64,000 bases of DNA from Bog-375 sp049698695 (GCA_049698695.1 JBAVYH010000108.1:21371-85370), one strand, 5' to 3'. Shown: positions 16,333-25,994, numbered from the stretch's first letter. Notes: generated from the letters alone by a model not told the origin. Made by a program: numbers and translations.

Positions 16333-19300
16333 ATGCTCCGAAACGCACTCGCATGGATCCGCCAACACCCCGTGAGATGCGCTATCTATGCGCTCGTCGT
16401 GGCCGGTGCGGTGTGGGCCGGGGTGACGGCGCGCGGTATCCTGCGAGGCGAGCGCAACGCGCTGCTCACGCGCATCGTGCGGGCGCCGGTGCTGCGCGAT
16501 TGGGTGGATCGCGAGTTCCACGTTCGCTACTCGGTCGACGCCGTGGCGCTGATCCCGCAATGCGGCTTCGAGATTGATGTTCGGGGGGTGAGTGTCGAAC
16601 TGGCGGGCGTGGCTTCGGGCGGCCTCGACGAAGCCAAGGTCTGCGTGTCGGGCAGCGGGGAACTCCATGGTATCCGTGTTGGCGACAAGGTGGTCGTGCT
16701 TCAGGCGGCACAGTTCGATTGGCTCAAATCCATTTTGGGCTCGGGGTTCTCTTGGAGTGATCGGGATGGCGAGATGGTGTCGGCTGGCACATTCACAGTC
16801 TCACCCAACGATGTTTCGGGTTCGCTGCAGAACCTCCGCGTGCTCACCATCGCCAACGTCGATTCCACGTCGGCAGCGCTCGAGCCGCTGGCCGGCTCGG
16901 CCATCACTGTCAAGAGCGCCGCCGCCCGCGGGATCACCCTGGACATCGATCCGGCCACCATCGCACCGGCGTCGGCTCGTTTGCAGGCCGCAGCCAACGC
17001 CCTACAAGCCATGGGTGTCGCGGCGTTGCCGATTCCGGCGCAGTGGAGTGCCACCGCGCGCAAGCTGCTGGTGCAGTTGCTGATCGGCGCGGCGACTTTC
17101 CTGTTCGTTATGAAAGTCCTGCTGACGCGCGCGCCGGCCTCCATCACCTGGCGAATTGCCGCGATTATGGCACCTTTCGCATTGTTCCCCTTGCTCGCGC
17201 TTACCAATTCCTGGTTGGCCATCGTGATCGCGGCGCCGGTGGTAGCCATCGCACTTTGGGCGGTGGCCTACCGTCATGCCGAGTATTGGCACCAGCGTTG
17301 GGAACCGGCCGCAGTCGATGTTCCCGCCGTGTTACTCGCGCTGCTCCTGCTCGTGCTGATGAACTGGCCGGTGATTGCCACACCACAAATCCCGGCTATC
17401 AATCAAGTCACTGTTGCGCAAGTGAATGTGCAAGATATCGCCGCCACGGTTCATCAGCCCGCTTGCGACGCTTCCGGTGTGATTCAAGTGGCGGTGCCTC
17501 AAGCCGCGGTCACTAATCTCCGTGTCGCCCTCGACGGCTCCTCGCTGAAGAGCATCGACATGCAGCGGGCCTCCGCCAACGGAACCGTGCAGACGGCCGC
17601 GCTGGACGATCTGCAACGCATGAGCTTCCTGCCGCCGGCGTGGAAGAAGACCCCGCCCGTCGCCTTTTGCGCAGCCGTCACGCTACGCAACAGCGGGCCC
17701 TCGGATCCGCCGGATGTCGCGTGTCCTGCCGGCGTAAAAGCTCCCGCTGTAATGGCCCGCGCCGCCGTGGACTACACCGGCCAGCAAGCACGCTTCGCTG
17801 CCGACTGGAACGGAGCGCCGGTGCCGGTAGCTGTGAGCGGTTCCGCCAATCTCGAAGGCGCGCAGGTGGACGATCTGCACATCAAGCCCGGCGCGCCGGT
17901 CCGCATCGCCAATGTGTCCGCGCGCGTCGCGTGGGAGAAATGGATCACCGCCAGTGCGCAGATTGAAGGCATAGAAGCGAGCGGCGCCACTGTTGACCGG
18001 CTTGTGTTGAACGCGCGCACGCCCTTGCCGTGCACCACCGGCCCCACCAGCGTGGCCGCCGACCTCGGCAAGACACGATACTCGTTCGGCGGCAACACTG
18101 TGCAACTCGATGGTGCAACATTTGCTTTCGCCCGCCCCGATTCCAACAGCATCGCGGCTACCGTGCACACCGGACGCCTCAGCTTGAGCGGCCCGGTTGA
18201 AGCCAGCATTCCGGAATCAGGCTTCCGCCTGGAAGGAACCACCTCGCACGAATCGATTCCGCGAACCCTGATCGCGCAAACCGCTTTTACCTCCGGTGCC
18301 GTTGGCCTCTCCAACCCTATTCACCTCTCAGCCAATCTGTGGAACGGTGATTGGCAATTGCCTCATCAGTCTCTGACCATCAGCCAGCAGATCACATCGC
18401 GGATTCCGCAGGCGATCGCGCTGGAATTGCAAGCGTCCGGCGGAGTGACATCTCTGGCGAGTCCTCTCGAAGCCAGCGCTCGCGCGCAGGTGCGCATTCC
18501 GCAACTCATCCCCGATGCCGGCCCCACCAGTGTCGAGCTTAACGATTTGCGCGTCGATGGCGCTTGGGACGCCGCCACCGGTTTCGCGCCAGCCCATATT
18601 TCAAGCGGCTGGAACATCATGAAGCTCGCCGGCTTTCCCAGCGGTTTCCAGCTCAACCAAGTCTCCACGCTTCACTTGTCGACGCGCGGCGAGGCACTCG
18701 AAGCGCCGAAGTTCGAAGTCCCGCAAATCACGATTCCCTCAATTCCGCACGAGATCCGCTTCCGCCTGCAAGGAACGCCGCAAACCATCACCATCTCCCT
18801 GGACAGCGGTGAACAACTCACACTGGACAACATCGAGACGCGTAACCTCGCGGCTTCGCTGCCAGACTTTAAGCTCGCCTCTCTCGACGTGGACACCAGC
18901 GCGCAAGTGAAACGCGGTCACGCGCTGTTTCCATTCTCAGGCCACACCCATCTCACCGATGCGTCCATCGACACCGTGCTCGCAGCGCCACTCGGCGCGG
19001 AGCTTTCAATGGCGCCGCAAGCGCTGCATTTCGCTCTCAACCGGCCTCTCGACACGGGAAAGCTACTGAACGAAGTGGGTCTTTCGCTGGATGGCATTCA
19101 ACCGCAAGCCACTGTTGCAGACCTCCAGGCCAACGTACGTTTCGCCGGCCAGAAACTAGCTGGGCTGGATGTGGCCGGCACTTTGGCGGCCGGTCCGCTG
19201 GCTGCTGGCGACCAGTTCGGGATTTCGCAGCAGGCTCCCGCGACGTTCCATGTCGCCGCGCCGCAACTTCCCGAAGTCACGATGTCCGGCGCTGCGCCCG

Positions 19301-20508
19301 GAGTCACGGTTATTCTGAACGGTGGCAAGCTGAGCGCTTCCGTAGGGGCGAACGTCTCCCTGAGCCTGACGCTCGCTGACTCGCCGCCGTCGCCGCTCTT
19401 CACGCAGCTCCGCGATGCCGCCACTGGCTTGAGCAGTCACATCCAGAAGGCCACGCAGGCATTTGGTGCGGAGAATACTTCCGCCTTCCCGCTCCGTTGG
19501 GATCTCGAGGTAGCCGGCGAAAGTCCTGCGGTTTCGCTCACTCCCGATCGCATCGCGATCAACATGAACACGTTGCTTCACCGCATCGACGTTGGGCAGG
19601 AGACTATCGATGGCTCGGTGGATCTTCACGCGATCGTGCACTCCGCGGAGGACCATCTGCTGTTCGACGTGAACGTGCCCGCCGACATCGGCGCTTTCGG
19701 CCGCCGCTGGCAGCTCAACACGCCGCTTTTGCTTGCACTGCGAAAAGATCTGTTGCCGGGAACCGGGGGCGAACTTTTCGACAGCGCATTCTATGGCCGC
19801 ATTGGCGGCACAGCGCAACCCGGCGCCGACCCGTTGCGTCTAGCCCTGGGTTACGGAGACGCCCTCCAGGTTCACGCCGCGTTCCAGCAGCCTTTTACTT
19901 CGGGAAGCATCGGCGGCCTGGCACAGGCGGCCATCCGCTGGCAGAATGGTGCAGCCAGCGTCGATAGCTTCGGTACATTTACTTTCCGAGGCCTCGAAGC
20001 CGGGGCAATCGCGTTTCCCGAACCTTATCTCGAAGACCGCCTGGATGGCGACGTTCGCTTTAGCACCAAGGGGTTTGTCGCCGACCGCCTGCTGGTGCCG
20101 CAGTTACTCGCCGACGCCTCCCGCGTGCGCCAGTTAGATGGCGTTGATCTCTCCCTGCAAGTCCGCAGCGCCGCCGATGGCGCCCACCTGCCAGGCATTC
20201 TGCAGGCGGCCAGCGGCATCACTTTGAAGCCTGCTAATCAATTCGTGCAGCTTCTGACCAGCGGCCTCGACCTCACGCTTCCGCCGCGCGCCCTGCAGTA
20301 CCAACATATGGCGCTCGATTTTCGGGTCCAACAGGGCCAGGTGCAGACAGAGCCGGTGCTGCTGACTCTCAATGGCGTCCAGGTATTCGGCGTCGCGGGT
20401 CTCACGCTGGATTCGAAGGTGCGCATTTTGTGGGGCGGGCACGGCCAAGAGCCTGCTCCGCGGCTGCGTGATTTGATTTACACCGTTCAAAGAGTGATGG
20501 AGCGCTAA
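16333..20508 (+). CDS. Giant membrane protein with AsmA/TamB-like periplasmic region
   Basis: 1391 residues. One N-terminal hydrophobic helix (about 16-36) is followed by a roughly 200-residue beta-rich segment, then a cluster of three or four hydrophobic helices (about 244-350), then some 1000 residues of repetitive beta-rich sequence with many Leu/Val-Asp-Gly patterns typical of AsmA/TamB/DUF3971-type bridge-like proteins. Such proteins form hydrophobic grooves that move lipids between membranes. I assign this by composition and pattern only. The mid-protein helix cluster is not typical of AsmA proteins. Gaps of 3 and 4 bases on either side tie it to the GMC oxidase and the BON lipoprotein; delivering or exporting a hydrophobic substrate is a natural guess. 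Confidence 0.65.
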   Translation: MLRNALAWIRQHPVRCAIYALVVAGAVWAGVTARGILRGERNALLTRIVRAPVLRDWVDREFHVRYSVDAVALIPQCGFEIDVRGVSVELAGVASGGLDEAKVCVSGSGELHGIRVGDKVVVLQAAQFDWLKSILGSGFSWSDRDGEMVSAGTFTVSPNDVSGSLQNLRVLTIANVDSTSAALEPLAGSAITVKSAAARGITLDIDPATIAPASARLQAAANALQAMGVAALPIPAQWSATARKLLVQLLIGAATFLFVMKVLLTRAPASITWRIAAIMAPFALFPLLALTNSWLAIVIAAPVVAIALWAVAYRHAEYWHQRWEPAAVDVPAVLLALLLLVLMNWPVIATPQIPAINQVTVAQVNVQDIAATVHQPACDASGVIQVAVPQAAVTNLRVALDGSSLKSIDMQRASANGTVQTAALDDLQRMSFLPPAWKKTPPVAFCAAVTLRNSGPSDPPDVACPAGVKAPAVMARAAVDYTGQQARFAADWNGAPVPVAVSGSANLEGAQVDDLHIKPGAPVRIANVSARVAWEKWITASAQIEGIEASGATVDRLVLNARTPLPCTTGPTSVAADLGKTRYSFGGNTVQLDGATFAFARPDSNSIAATVHTGRLSLSGPVEASIPESGFRLEGTTSHESIPRTLIAQTAFTSGAVGLSNPIHLSANLWNGDWQLPHQSLTISQQITSRIPQAIALELQASGGVTSLASPLEASARAQVRIPQLIPDAGPTSVELNDLRVDGAWDAATGFAPAHISSGWNIMKLAGFPSGFQLNQVSTLHLSTRGEALEAPKFEVPQITIPSIPHEIRFRLQGTPQTITISLDSGEQLTLDNIETRNLAASLPDFKLASLDVDTSAQVKRGHALFPFSGHTHLTDASIDTVLAAPLGAELSMAPQALHFALNRPLDTGKLLNEVGLSLDGIQPQATVADLQANVRFAGQKLAGLDVAGTLAAGPLAAGDQFGISQQAPATFHVAAPQLPEVTMSGAAPGVTVILNGGKLSASVGANVSLSLTLADSPPSPLFTQLRDAATGLSSHIQKATQAFGAENTSAFPLRWDLEVAGESPAVSLTPDRIAINMNTLLHRIDVGQETIDGSVDLHAIVHSAEDHLLFDVNVPADIGAFGRRWQLNTPLLLALRKDLLPGTGGELFDSAFYGRIGGTAQPGADPLRLALGYGDALQVHAAFQQPFTSGSIGGLAQAAIRWQNGAASVDSFGTFTFRGLEAGAIAFPEPYLEDRLDGDVRFSTKGFVADRLLVPQLLADASRVRQLDGVDLSLQVRSAADGAHLPGILQAASGITLKPANQFVQLLTSGLDLTLPPRALQYQHMALDFRVQQGQVQTEPVLLTLNGVQVFGVAGLTLDSKVRILWGGHGQEPAPRLRDLIYTVQRVMER

Positions 20509-20512
20509 TTCT

Positions 20513-20869
20513 ATGTCGAGATACGTACTACTAGTCATGATGTTATTGGCCGTCGCGCTCCCCGCCTGCAGGAAGAACGCCAAGCTGGGGACCGTAGCTG
20601 TCGACGTCTATATCCACGCCGAGTCTTCCAGCTCGGACGACGTCATGCTACAGACCGCGATTCGCACTAAGCTTGATGCGGACATCCTGACCGCCGGGAA
20701 AGTGCAGATTCGCGTCACCGGCCTGCTGGCCGTGTTGACCGGCGACGTGGCGAAAAAGGACGCCTCCGACAAGGCCGAAGAGATCGCGCGCAATACCAAA
20801 GTAACGGTCGACAACAACGCGCCCATCGTCGCGGAAAACGTCAAGAACTTGATCAAGGTAGGGAATTAG
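20513..20869 (+). CDS. BON-domain lipoprotein
   Basis: 118 residues. A lipoprotein signal peptide ends in a lipobox VALPAC, with the acylated Cys at residue 19. The remainder is one BON domain (about 45-115): DVMLQTAIRTKLDAD, then ITGxV-type strand VLTGDVAKKDASDKAEEIAR, and VAENVKNLIKV. BON domains bind phospholipid surfaces and appear in outer-membrane-associated proteins such as OsmY. The gene starts 4 bases after the giant AsmA-like gene and ends 1 base before the next, so it is co-translated with them and probably marks an outer-membrane contact site. A second BON protein at 45252 has a different context. Confidence 0.85.
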   Translation: MSRYVLLVMMLLAVALPACRKNAKLGTVAVDVYIHAESSSSDDVMLQTAIRTKLDADILTAGKVQIRVTGLLAVLTGDVAKKDASDKAEEIARNTKVTVDNNAPIVAENVKNLIKVGN

Positions 20870-20870
20870 C

Positions 20871-21710
20871 ATGCCATTATTCGCCTTTTGGTACCTGTTC
20901 GCGAGTAACGGTGCTGACGGATTCCTGCTGGATCTCATCCGGCGGCCCGGCGAGTCACTGGCGCGTCTGGTGACCTACAAACAGGACTACCCCCCGCGTC
21001 TCGTGCGCCACGGCTTCCAGTCCACCGAACTGAACGGCGCTCCGGGCACTTTGGGCGTGAACCTCGGTGGCATCGCTCTCGACGCTCTTGGCTGCCGCAG
21101 CACTTTGCCCGGCATGAACGTCGACGCCCGCTTCGCGCTGAGCGGCCACAGCATGCGATTTGCACCGAAATTCGCTACCTGGTGGTTCGACAACGTTCCC
21201 GATTTTTGCTCCCGCTATGGTGTCATCGATCGAGCAACCTGCGAGGGTGCGGTATATGAGAATGCACCGGTCATCTGCTCCACCTATTCATTGGACTCGC
21301 TCGCCGGCGCCCGCTGGGTGCTGATCTCGGCGCCGCGCTTCGCGGACACCGACTTGGCTCTCGAAATCAGCGCCGCGCGCCTGTTAGGCCGCTGGATGCC
21401 TGCCGCGCGGGTCTTCCATGCCGGGCGCGAATATCACTTGAACTCTGCGCTCGACAGCCTCTTTCGCGTGCGCATCGGCCGCGCCGGCGATGTGGAATCA
21501 GGGGAACGCGTTTTCACGGCGTCCATCCGCGCGTCGGGCCTGCACCTTAACGTGGAGGCACGTGGACCGATCGATCAATTCGCACGCCTCGATGCCGAGG
21601 GCCAAACGGAAATTCATACCACGCTGTTCGGCACCTGCCGGGCAACCGTTGGTCCCGCGGGCGAGACTTTCGTGGCAGAACGGAACTGCCTGCTCGAGGT
21701 GAAGAATTGA
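20871..21710 (+). CDS. Hypothetical protein of the gene train
   Basis: 279 residues, not recognised. There is a short hydrophobic start (MPLFAFWYLFAS) but no convincing signal peptide. The body is beta-rich with five or more cysteines (for example GCRST, DFCSRYG, ATCEGA, ICSTYS, FGTCRAT), which suggests disulfides if it is exported. The C-terminal third (GPIDQFARLDAEGQTEIHTT) reads like the last strands of a lipocalin-type barrel, but this is weak. It begins 1 base after the BON lipoprotein and is followed by the OYE homologue, so it belongs to the same transcript. Function unknown. Confidence 0.65.
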   Translation: MPLFAFWYLFASNGADGFLLDLIRRPGESLARLVTYKQDYPPRLVRHGFQSTELNGAPGTLGVNLGGIALDALGCRSTLPGMNVDARFALSGHSMRFAPKFATWWFDNVPDFCSRYGVIDRATCEGAVYENAPVICSTYSLDSLAGARWVLISAPRFADTDLALEISAARLLGRWMPAARVFHAGREYHLNSALDSLFRVRIGRAGDVESGERVFTASIRASGLHLNVEARGPIDQFARLDAEGQTEIHTTLFGTCRATVGPAGETFVAERNCLLEVKN

Positions 21711-21737
21711 GCATTGCAGTATGAAGTCGGAGAGGAT

Positions 21738-23084
21738 ATGGCGGACGACATAATCTTTCAGCCGCTGCGCTTTAGAAACCTGACGGTGAAGAACCGCATC
21801 TTTCGCTCCAACATTTCCGGGCGCTTCGATAACTTCGACGGCTCCGGCAGTTACGCCCGGCTCAACTGGGAAGAGAAGTTCGCGCGAGGCGGCGTGGGCG
21901 CGATTCTCTCATCTTTTGTTCCGGTATCCATTCGGGGCCGCATCATGCCCAACTATGCCACCATCGATGCCGACGACAAGATTCCCTTCTGGCGGGAGGT
22001 CGGCAAGCGCGTTCACGCGCACGACTGCCGCTACATCCTGCAACTTAGTCACTCCGGCCGCCAGCAGGATGTTCCCGGTGTCGAAAACCAGTTTCGCAAA
22101 CCCCTCAGCGCCACCGATCGCATCGAGACGTTCGATGGCTTCGTTCCCCAAATGATGACGCGCGGCGACATTCGCCAGACCGTTCACGATTTCGGCCAGG
22201 GCGCTCGCCGCGCGCGCGAAGCCGGGCTCGACGGCGTCGAAACCCACAGCGCCAACGGCTACCTCTTCACTCAGTTCCTCAGTTCCGGCATCAATAATCG
22301 CAAAGACGAATACGGAGGTCCGCTGCAAAACCGCGCGCGCTTCCTGTTGGAGGCGATCGCCGAAATCCGCAAACAAGTGGGCGACGATTTTCACGTCCAG
22401 GCGAAGATCAACGGCAATGACTACGGCAACGCCGTTTTTCCGTGGGAAGGTAGAGGCAATACCGTCGAGGACACGATTCAGATCTGCCGCTGGCTGGAGG
22501 AGGCGGGCGTGGATGCCGTGCACATTTCCGGCGGCAGTTCTTTCCCGCATCCCTTCAACCCTCCCGGCGGTTTCCCTATCGACTGGGCCCTGCGCACCTT
22601 CGACGTGATGCTCTCGAGCGGCGCATTCACCTTACAACGCTACCTGATCTTCCGCTACCGGCCGCTGCGCCCGCTGTTCAACTTCTTCTGGAATCGCAAC
22701 AAGCCCGATATCGTCGAGGGCATCAACGCCGATGCCGCCCGCCAGATCAAGCGCCATCTTACGATTCCGGTCCTGGTCACCGGCGGATTCCAGACTGCCT
22801 CCATCATCCGCCGTTATATCGACGAAGGCTATTGCGACGCTGTCAGCATCGCGCGCGCGCTGGTTGCGAACAATGACTTAGTCAGGATCTTCGCGTCCGG
22901 TAAGGACATTCCCGACCGGCCCTGCACGCACTGCAATAAGTGCCTGGTCAACGCCATTAAGAATCCGCTGGGATGTTACGAACTATCGCGCTTCGATGGC
23001 GATTATGACCGCATGATTCAAGAGGTGATGGCCGTGTTCCACCCGGCGCCCTTCGACCCGGTCGCCATTCAGGGAGGAGACTAG
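21738..23084 (+). CDS. Single-domain Old Yellow Enzyme-family (NADH:flavin) oxidoreductase with Fe-S-type cysteines
   Basis: 448 residues from ATG 21738, preceded by GGAGAGG; an upstream TTG at 21714 is possible but has no good ribosome binding site. It is a TIM-barrel FMN protein of the OYE/2,4-dienoyl-CoA reductase family: FQPLRFRNLTVKNRI at the start, LQLSHSGRQ, the HSANGYLFTQFLS active-site region, and DEYGGPLQNRARF. Cysteines C396-x2-C399-x2-C402-x10-C413 match the 4Fe-4S ligand pattern of dienoyl-CoA reductases, but the FAD/NAD(P)H domains that usually follow are absent. These enzymes reduce activated C=C bonds. A role on an enone produced by the GMC/SDR enzymes is plausible. The next gene starts 2 bases after its stop. 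Confidence 0.88.
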   Translation: MADDIIFQPLRFRNLTVKNRIFRSNISGRFDNFDGSGSYARLNWEEKFARGGVGAILSSFVPVSIRGRIMPNYATIDADDKIPFWREVGKRVHAHDCRYILQLSHSGRQQDVPGVENQFRKPLSATDRIETFDGFVPQMMTRGDIRQTVHDFGQGARRAREAGLDGVETHSANGYLFTQFLSSGINNRKDEYGGPLQNRARFLLEAIAEIRKQVGDDFHVQAKINGNDYGNAVFPWEGRGNTVEDTIQICRWLEEAGVDAVHISGGSSFPHPFNPPGGFPIDWALRTFDVMLSSGAFTLQRYLIFRYRPLRPLFNFFWNRNKPDIVEGINADAARQIKRHLTIPVLVTGGFQTASIIRRYIDEGYCDAVSIARALVANNDLVRIFASGKDIPDRPCTHCNKCLVNAIKNPLGCYELSRFDGDYDRMIQEVMAVFHPAPFDPVAIQGGD

Positions 23085-23086
23085 CG

Positions 23087-24538
23087 ATGGCCGAGCCGCT
23101 CACTCCTATCGAGCAAACCACTCGTAGCATGGCGGCGCGCGTGGTGACGGTCGTCATCGTGGCGATCTACGTCCTGGGTCTGTTTCTTTACCGCCGGTTC
23201 AATCCAAACTTCCCGGTTGTCTACACTCCCATCGAAGACCACTTCAAATACGGGTCCATCGGCAGCGAAGCAGCGAACGGCATCCCTTACTGGATCTGGA
23301 AAGTGCTGCCCGACATGTTCCCGGATAAGCTTCCTGGCAACGGCTATGCTTCCTTCGGATTCGTGTTCGAACCTGGTCAGGAAATCCCCATCGGCCTGGC
23401 GAAAAGGCGCGTCATCATCGACCGTCTCGGAATGAATTGCGCCATCTGCCACACCGGCACCGTCCGCGACACGCCCGATGCGACGCCGCGCATCTATCTT
23501 GGGATGCCCGCCAACACCTTCGATTTGCAGTCCTATCTCCGGTTTCTCATGGCCTGCGCGGCGGATGGCCGCTTCACCGCGGACAACGTTGTGCGCGCCA
23601 TCAAAGCCAGGAAGAGCCTTGATCCGCTGGAGACGCTTGTCTATCAGCAGGCCGTCTACCAAACGCGCGAGGTTCTGTTGCAGCGCAACCTGCAGACCTC
23701 CTTCATGAGTTCGCGCCCCGATTGGGGGCCCGGGCGCGTCGATACCTTCAACCCTTATAAGACCGTGCAGTTCAACTTTCCGATGGACAACGACCGCACC
23801 GTCGGCGCTACCGATCTTCCTTCCATCTGGAACCAGAAGCCACGCGTTGGAATGCAGCTTCACTGGGACGGCAACAACGACCTTCTGGCGGAGCGCGACA
23901 AGAGCGCCGCACTCGGCGCCGGAGTCACTCCCGTCACCATCGATCTCAAATCCGTGCAGCGGATCGAAGATTGGCTGCTGGGCAGTCTGCAGGCGCCCAA
24001 GTATCCCTACGCCATCGACGAGAACGTGGCCGCGCAGGGCGCGCCCATCTACAAGAGTCATTGCGCCTCTTGTCACGATTTCGGATCGGCATATGTAGGT
24101 AAGGTCACACCCATTGCCGAGATCGGCACTGATCGCGGCCGTCTCGATTCTTACACCTATGAGCTTGCCTCCAACATGAACCTGCTTTACACCGGATATC
24201 CGTGGCGCTTCACGCATTTCCGGAAGACCGATGGGTATGCCAACATGCCTCTCGATGGCGTCTGGCTGCGTGCGCCGTATCTGCACAATGGCTCGGTGCC
24301 CACGCTGCGCGACCTACTGGAGGCGCCGGCGGCTCGTCCCAAGACGTTCTACCGCGGCTACGATGTGTACGACCGCAAGAAGGCCGGCTTTGTCTCCGAC
24401 GTCGCCGCGGAGAAAGGCAAGAAGTATTTTCTCTATGACACCGCTCTGCCCGGCAACGGCAACGGCGGGCATCTCTACGGCACCGAGCTTTCGCCGGCGG
24501 AAAAAGACGCGCTGGTGGAGTACATGAAGAAACTCTAG
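23087..24538 (+). CDS. RoxA-like di-heme c-type protein (paralogue 2)
   Basis: 483 residues with one N-terminal hydrophobic anchor (about 18-35). The di-heme region shows EDHFKYGSIG, PYWIWKVLP, heme sites C118-AIC-H122 and C326-ASC-H330, QLHWDGN, and near the end YLHNGSVPTLRDLL and FYRGYDVYDRKK. It shares these blocks with the proteins at 8439 and 24548. RoxA-type proteins are periplasmic di-heme oxygenases; related ones act as peroxidases or electron carriers. Start ATG at 23087 is preceded by GGGAGGAG inside the end of the OYE gene. The tandem arrangement with the next gene (9-base gap) suggests duplication followed by specialisation. Confidence 0.86.
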   Translation: MAEPLTPIEQTTRSMAARVVTVVIVAIYVLGLFLYRRFNPNFPVVYTPIEDHFKYGSIGSEAANGIPYWIWKVLPDMFPDKLPGNGYASFGFVFEPGQEIPIGLAKRRVIIDRLGMNCAICHTGTVRDTPDATPRIYLGMPANTFDLQSYLRFLMACAADGRFTADNVVRAIKARKSLDPLETLVYQQAVYQTREVLLQRNLQTSFMSSRPDWGPGRVDTFNPYKTVQFNFPMDNDRTVGATDLPSIWNQKPRVGMQLHWDGNNDLLAERDKSAALGAGVTPVTIDLKSVQRIEDWLLGSLQAPKYPYAIDENVAAQGAPIYKSHCASCHDFGSAYVGKVTPIAEIGTDRGRLDSYTYELASNMNLLYTGYPWRFTHFRKTDGYANMPLDGVWLRAPYLHNGSVPTLRDLLEAPAARPKTFYRGYDVYDRKKAGFVSDVAAEKGKKYFLYDTALPGNGNGGHLYGTELSPAEKDALVEYMKKL

Positions 24539-24547
24539 GAGCCGGCT

Positions 24548-25981
24548 ATGAATCAGTTCTCCTATTTTCGGTCCTGCCGCTTCCGCAGGCTGCTGCTGGG
24601 CAGCCTGGTTCTCATCGCCCTGGTCGGAACGTTTTTCTGGTACAAGCTGTACCGCACCGTGATCACGGTGTATGCCGATCCGGTGGAACACTTCAAGTAC
24701 GGCTCGATCGGCGTCGAAGTGCCGGCGGGCCTCCCGTATTGGGTATGGGTGGTGCTGCCACGCATCTTTGCCGACAAACTTCCCGGCCCCGGCGGTTATG
24801 TCGCGTTAGGCGTCTCCTGGGAGATGGGCAAGGAGATGCCCATCGGTTTCACCAAGGAGATTGTCGGCATCCCGCGGGTGGGCGTCAACTGCGCCGGCTG
24901 CCACACCACGTCAGTGCGTTCGGGTGCGAACGAAGCGCCGCAATTCTACTTCGGCGGTCCCACCAGCCGGTTTCAACCGCAAGCGTACGTGCGCTTCCTC
25001 TTCGCCTGCGCCCACGACGACCGCTTCACGTCCGCCAACATCATGAAGGCCATCCTCGCTATCTATGACATGCCCATGGTGGACCGCGTACTCTATCGCT
25101 TCCTAATCATCCCCGCAACCAAAAGCGCGCTACTGAAGAGCGAGAAGGTCGATTACTACTGGATGGCCGAACGGCCGGACTGGGGCCCCGGACGGACCGA
25201 CATGAACCCGTTTCAGCGGCAAGTGATGCGGCTTCCAGACGATCACACCATCGGCAGCACCGATGTCATGGCCATCTGGAACGAGCGCGCGCACTTAGGC
25301 ATGCTGCACCATTCCGACGGACTGAATACCACGCTCACGGAATCCGCCCGTGCAGCGGCCCTTGCGGCCGGCGCCACTAAGAGCTCCATCGATATCCACT
25401 CCATCGACCGTGTGGAGGCATGGCTACTGGACTTACCCGCGCCGAAATATGCGTTTGCTATCGACCAGGCTTTGGCCGCCAAGGGCCAGCCCATCTTCAA
25501 CCAGCGTTGCGCTGCGTGCCACGCTTTCGGTGGCGCGCGCACCGGCACAGTGGTCCCGCTCACCGAAGTAGGAACCGACCCCAATCGCAACAGGCACTGG
25601 CCGCAGTCTTCGGCCGATGCCTTCAATAAGTGGGCCATTGGCTATCCCTGGGCCTTTCACCACTTCCGCAGTTCCGATGGCTACGTGTCTCTTCCCCTGG
25701 ACGGCGTCTGGCTGCGGGCGCCGTATCTGCACAACGGTTCAGTGCCCAATATGCGCGAATTGCTTTCGCCGCCCGAACAGCGCTCCAAGATCTTCTACCG
25801 TGGCTACGACGTGTACGACCAGGCCAACGTGGGCTTCGCCTGCTCGGGTCCGCAGGCAGAACTGGAGGGTTTTCGCTACGATACGTCGATCCGCGGCAAT
25901 TCGAACCAGGGACACTCCTACGGCAGCGATCTCAGCGCCGGCGACAAGCAGGCTCTAATCGAGTACTTGAAAACTCTCTGA
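24548..25981 (+). CDS. RoxA-like di-heme c-type protein (paralogue 3)
   Basis: 477 residues with an N-terminal hydrophobic anchor (about 15-31). Conserved blocks: VEHFKYGSIG, PYWVWVVLP, heme sites C115-AGC-H119 and C321-AAC-H325, and YLHNGSVPNMREL with FYRGYDVYDQ near the C-terminus. Where the other two paralogues have LHWDGN this one reads LHHSDGLN, so the pocket near the heme may differ. It would be anchored on the outer face of the inner membrane. It lies between its paralogue and an SDR gene. Function is inferred only from family resemblance; peroxidase or electron-carrier roles are not excluded. Confidence 0.86.
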   Translation: MNQFSYFRSCRFRRLLLGSLVLIALVGTFFWYKLYRTVITVYADPVEHFKYGSIGVEVPAGLPYWVWVVLPRIFADKLPGPGGYVALGVSWEMGKEMPIGFTKEIVGIPRVGVNCAGCHTTSVRSGANEAPQFYFGGPTSRFQPQAYVRFLFACAHDDRFTSANIMKAILAIYDMPMVDRVLYRFLIIPATKSALLKSEKVDYYWMAERPDWGPGRTDMNPFQRQVMRLPDDHTIGSTDVMAIWNERAHLGMLHHSDGLNTTLTESARAAALAAGATKSSIDIHSIDRVEAWLLDLPAPKYAFAIDQALAAKGQPIFNQRCAACHAFGGARTGTVVPLTEVGTDPNRNRHWPQSSADAFNKWAIGYPWAFHHFRSSDGYVSLPLDGVWLRAPYLHNGSVPNMRELLSPPEQRSKIFYRGYDVYDQANVGFACSGPQAELEGFRYDTSIRGNSNQGHSYGSDLSAGDKQALIEYLKTL

Positions 25982-25994
25982 AGGAGACGGTGAC

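Noticed and set aside
14905..16668. 587-codon minus-strand frame opposite the second GMC gene
   Set aside because: It is antisense to a clear FAD enzyme and shows shadow composition (His, Arg, Ala-rich, no motifs).
23081..24286. 401-codon minus-strand frame opposite the second RoxA-like gene
   Set aside because: Antisense to a clear di-heme protein; no ribosome binding site.
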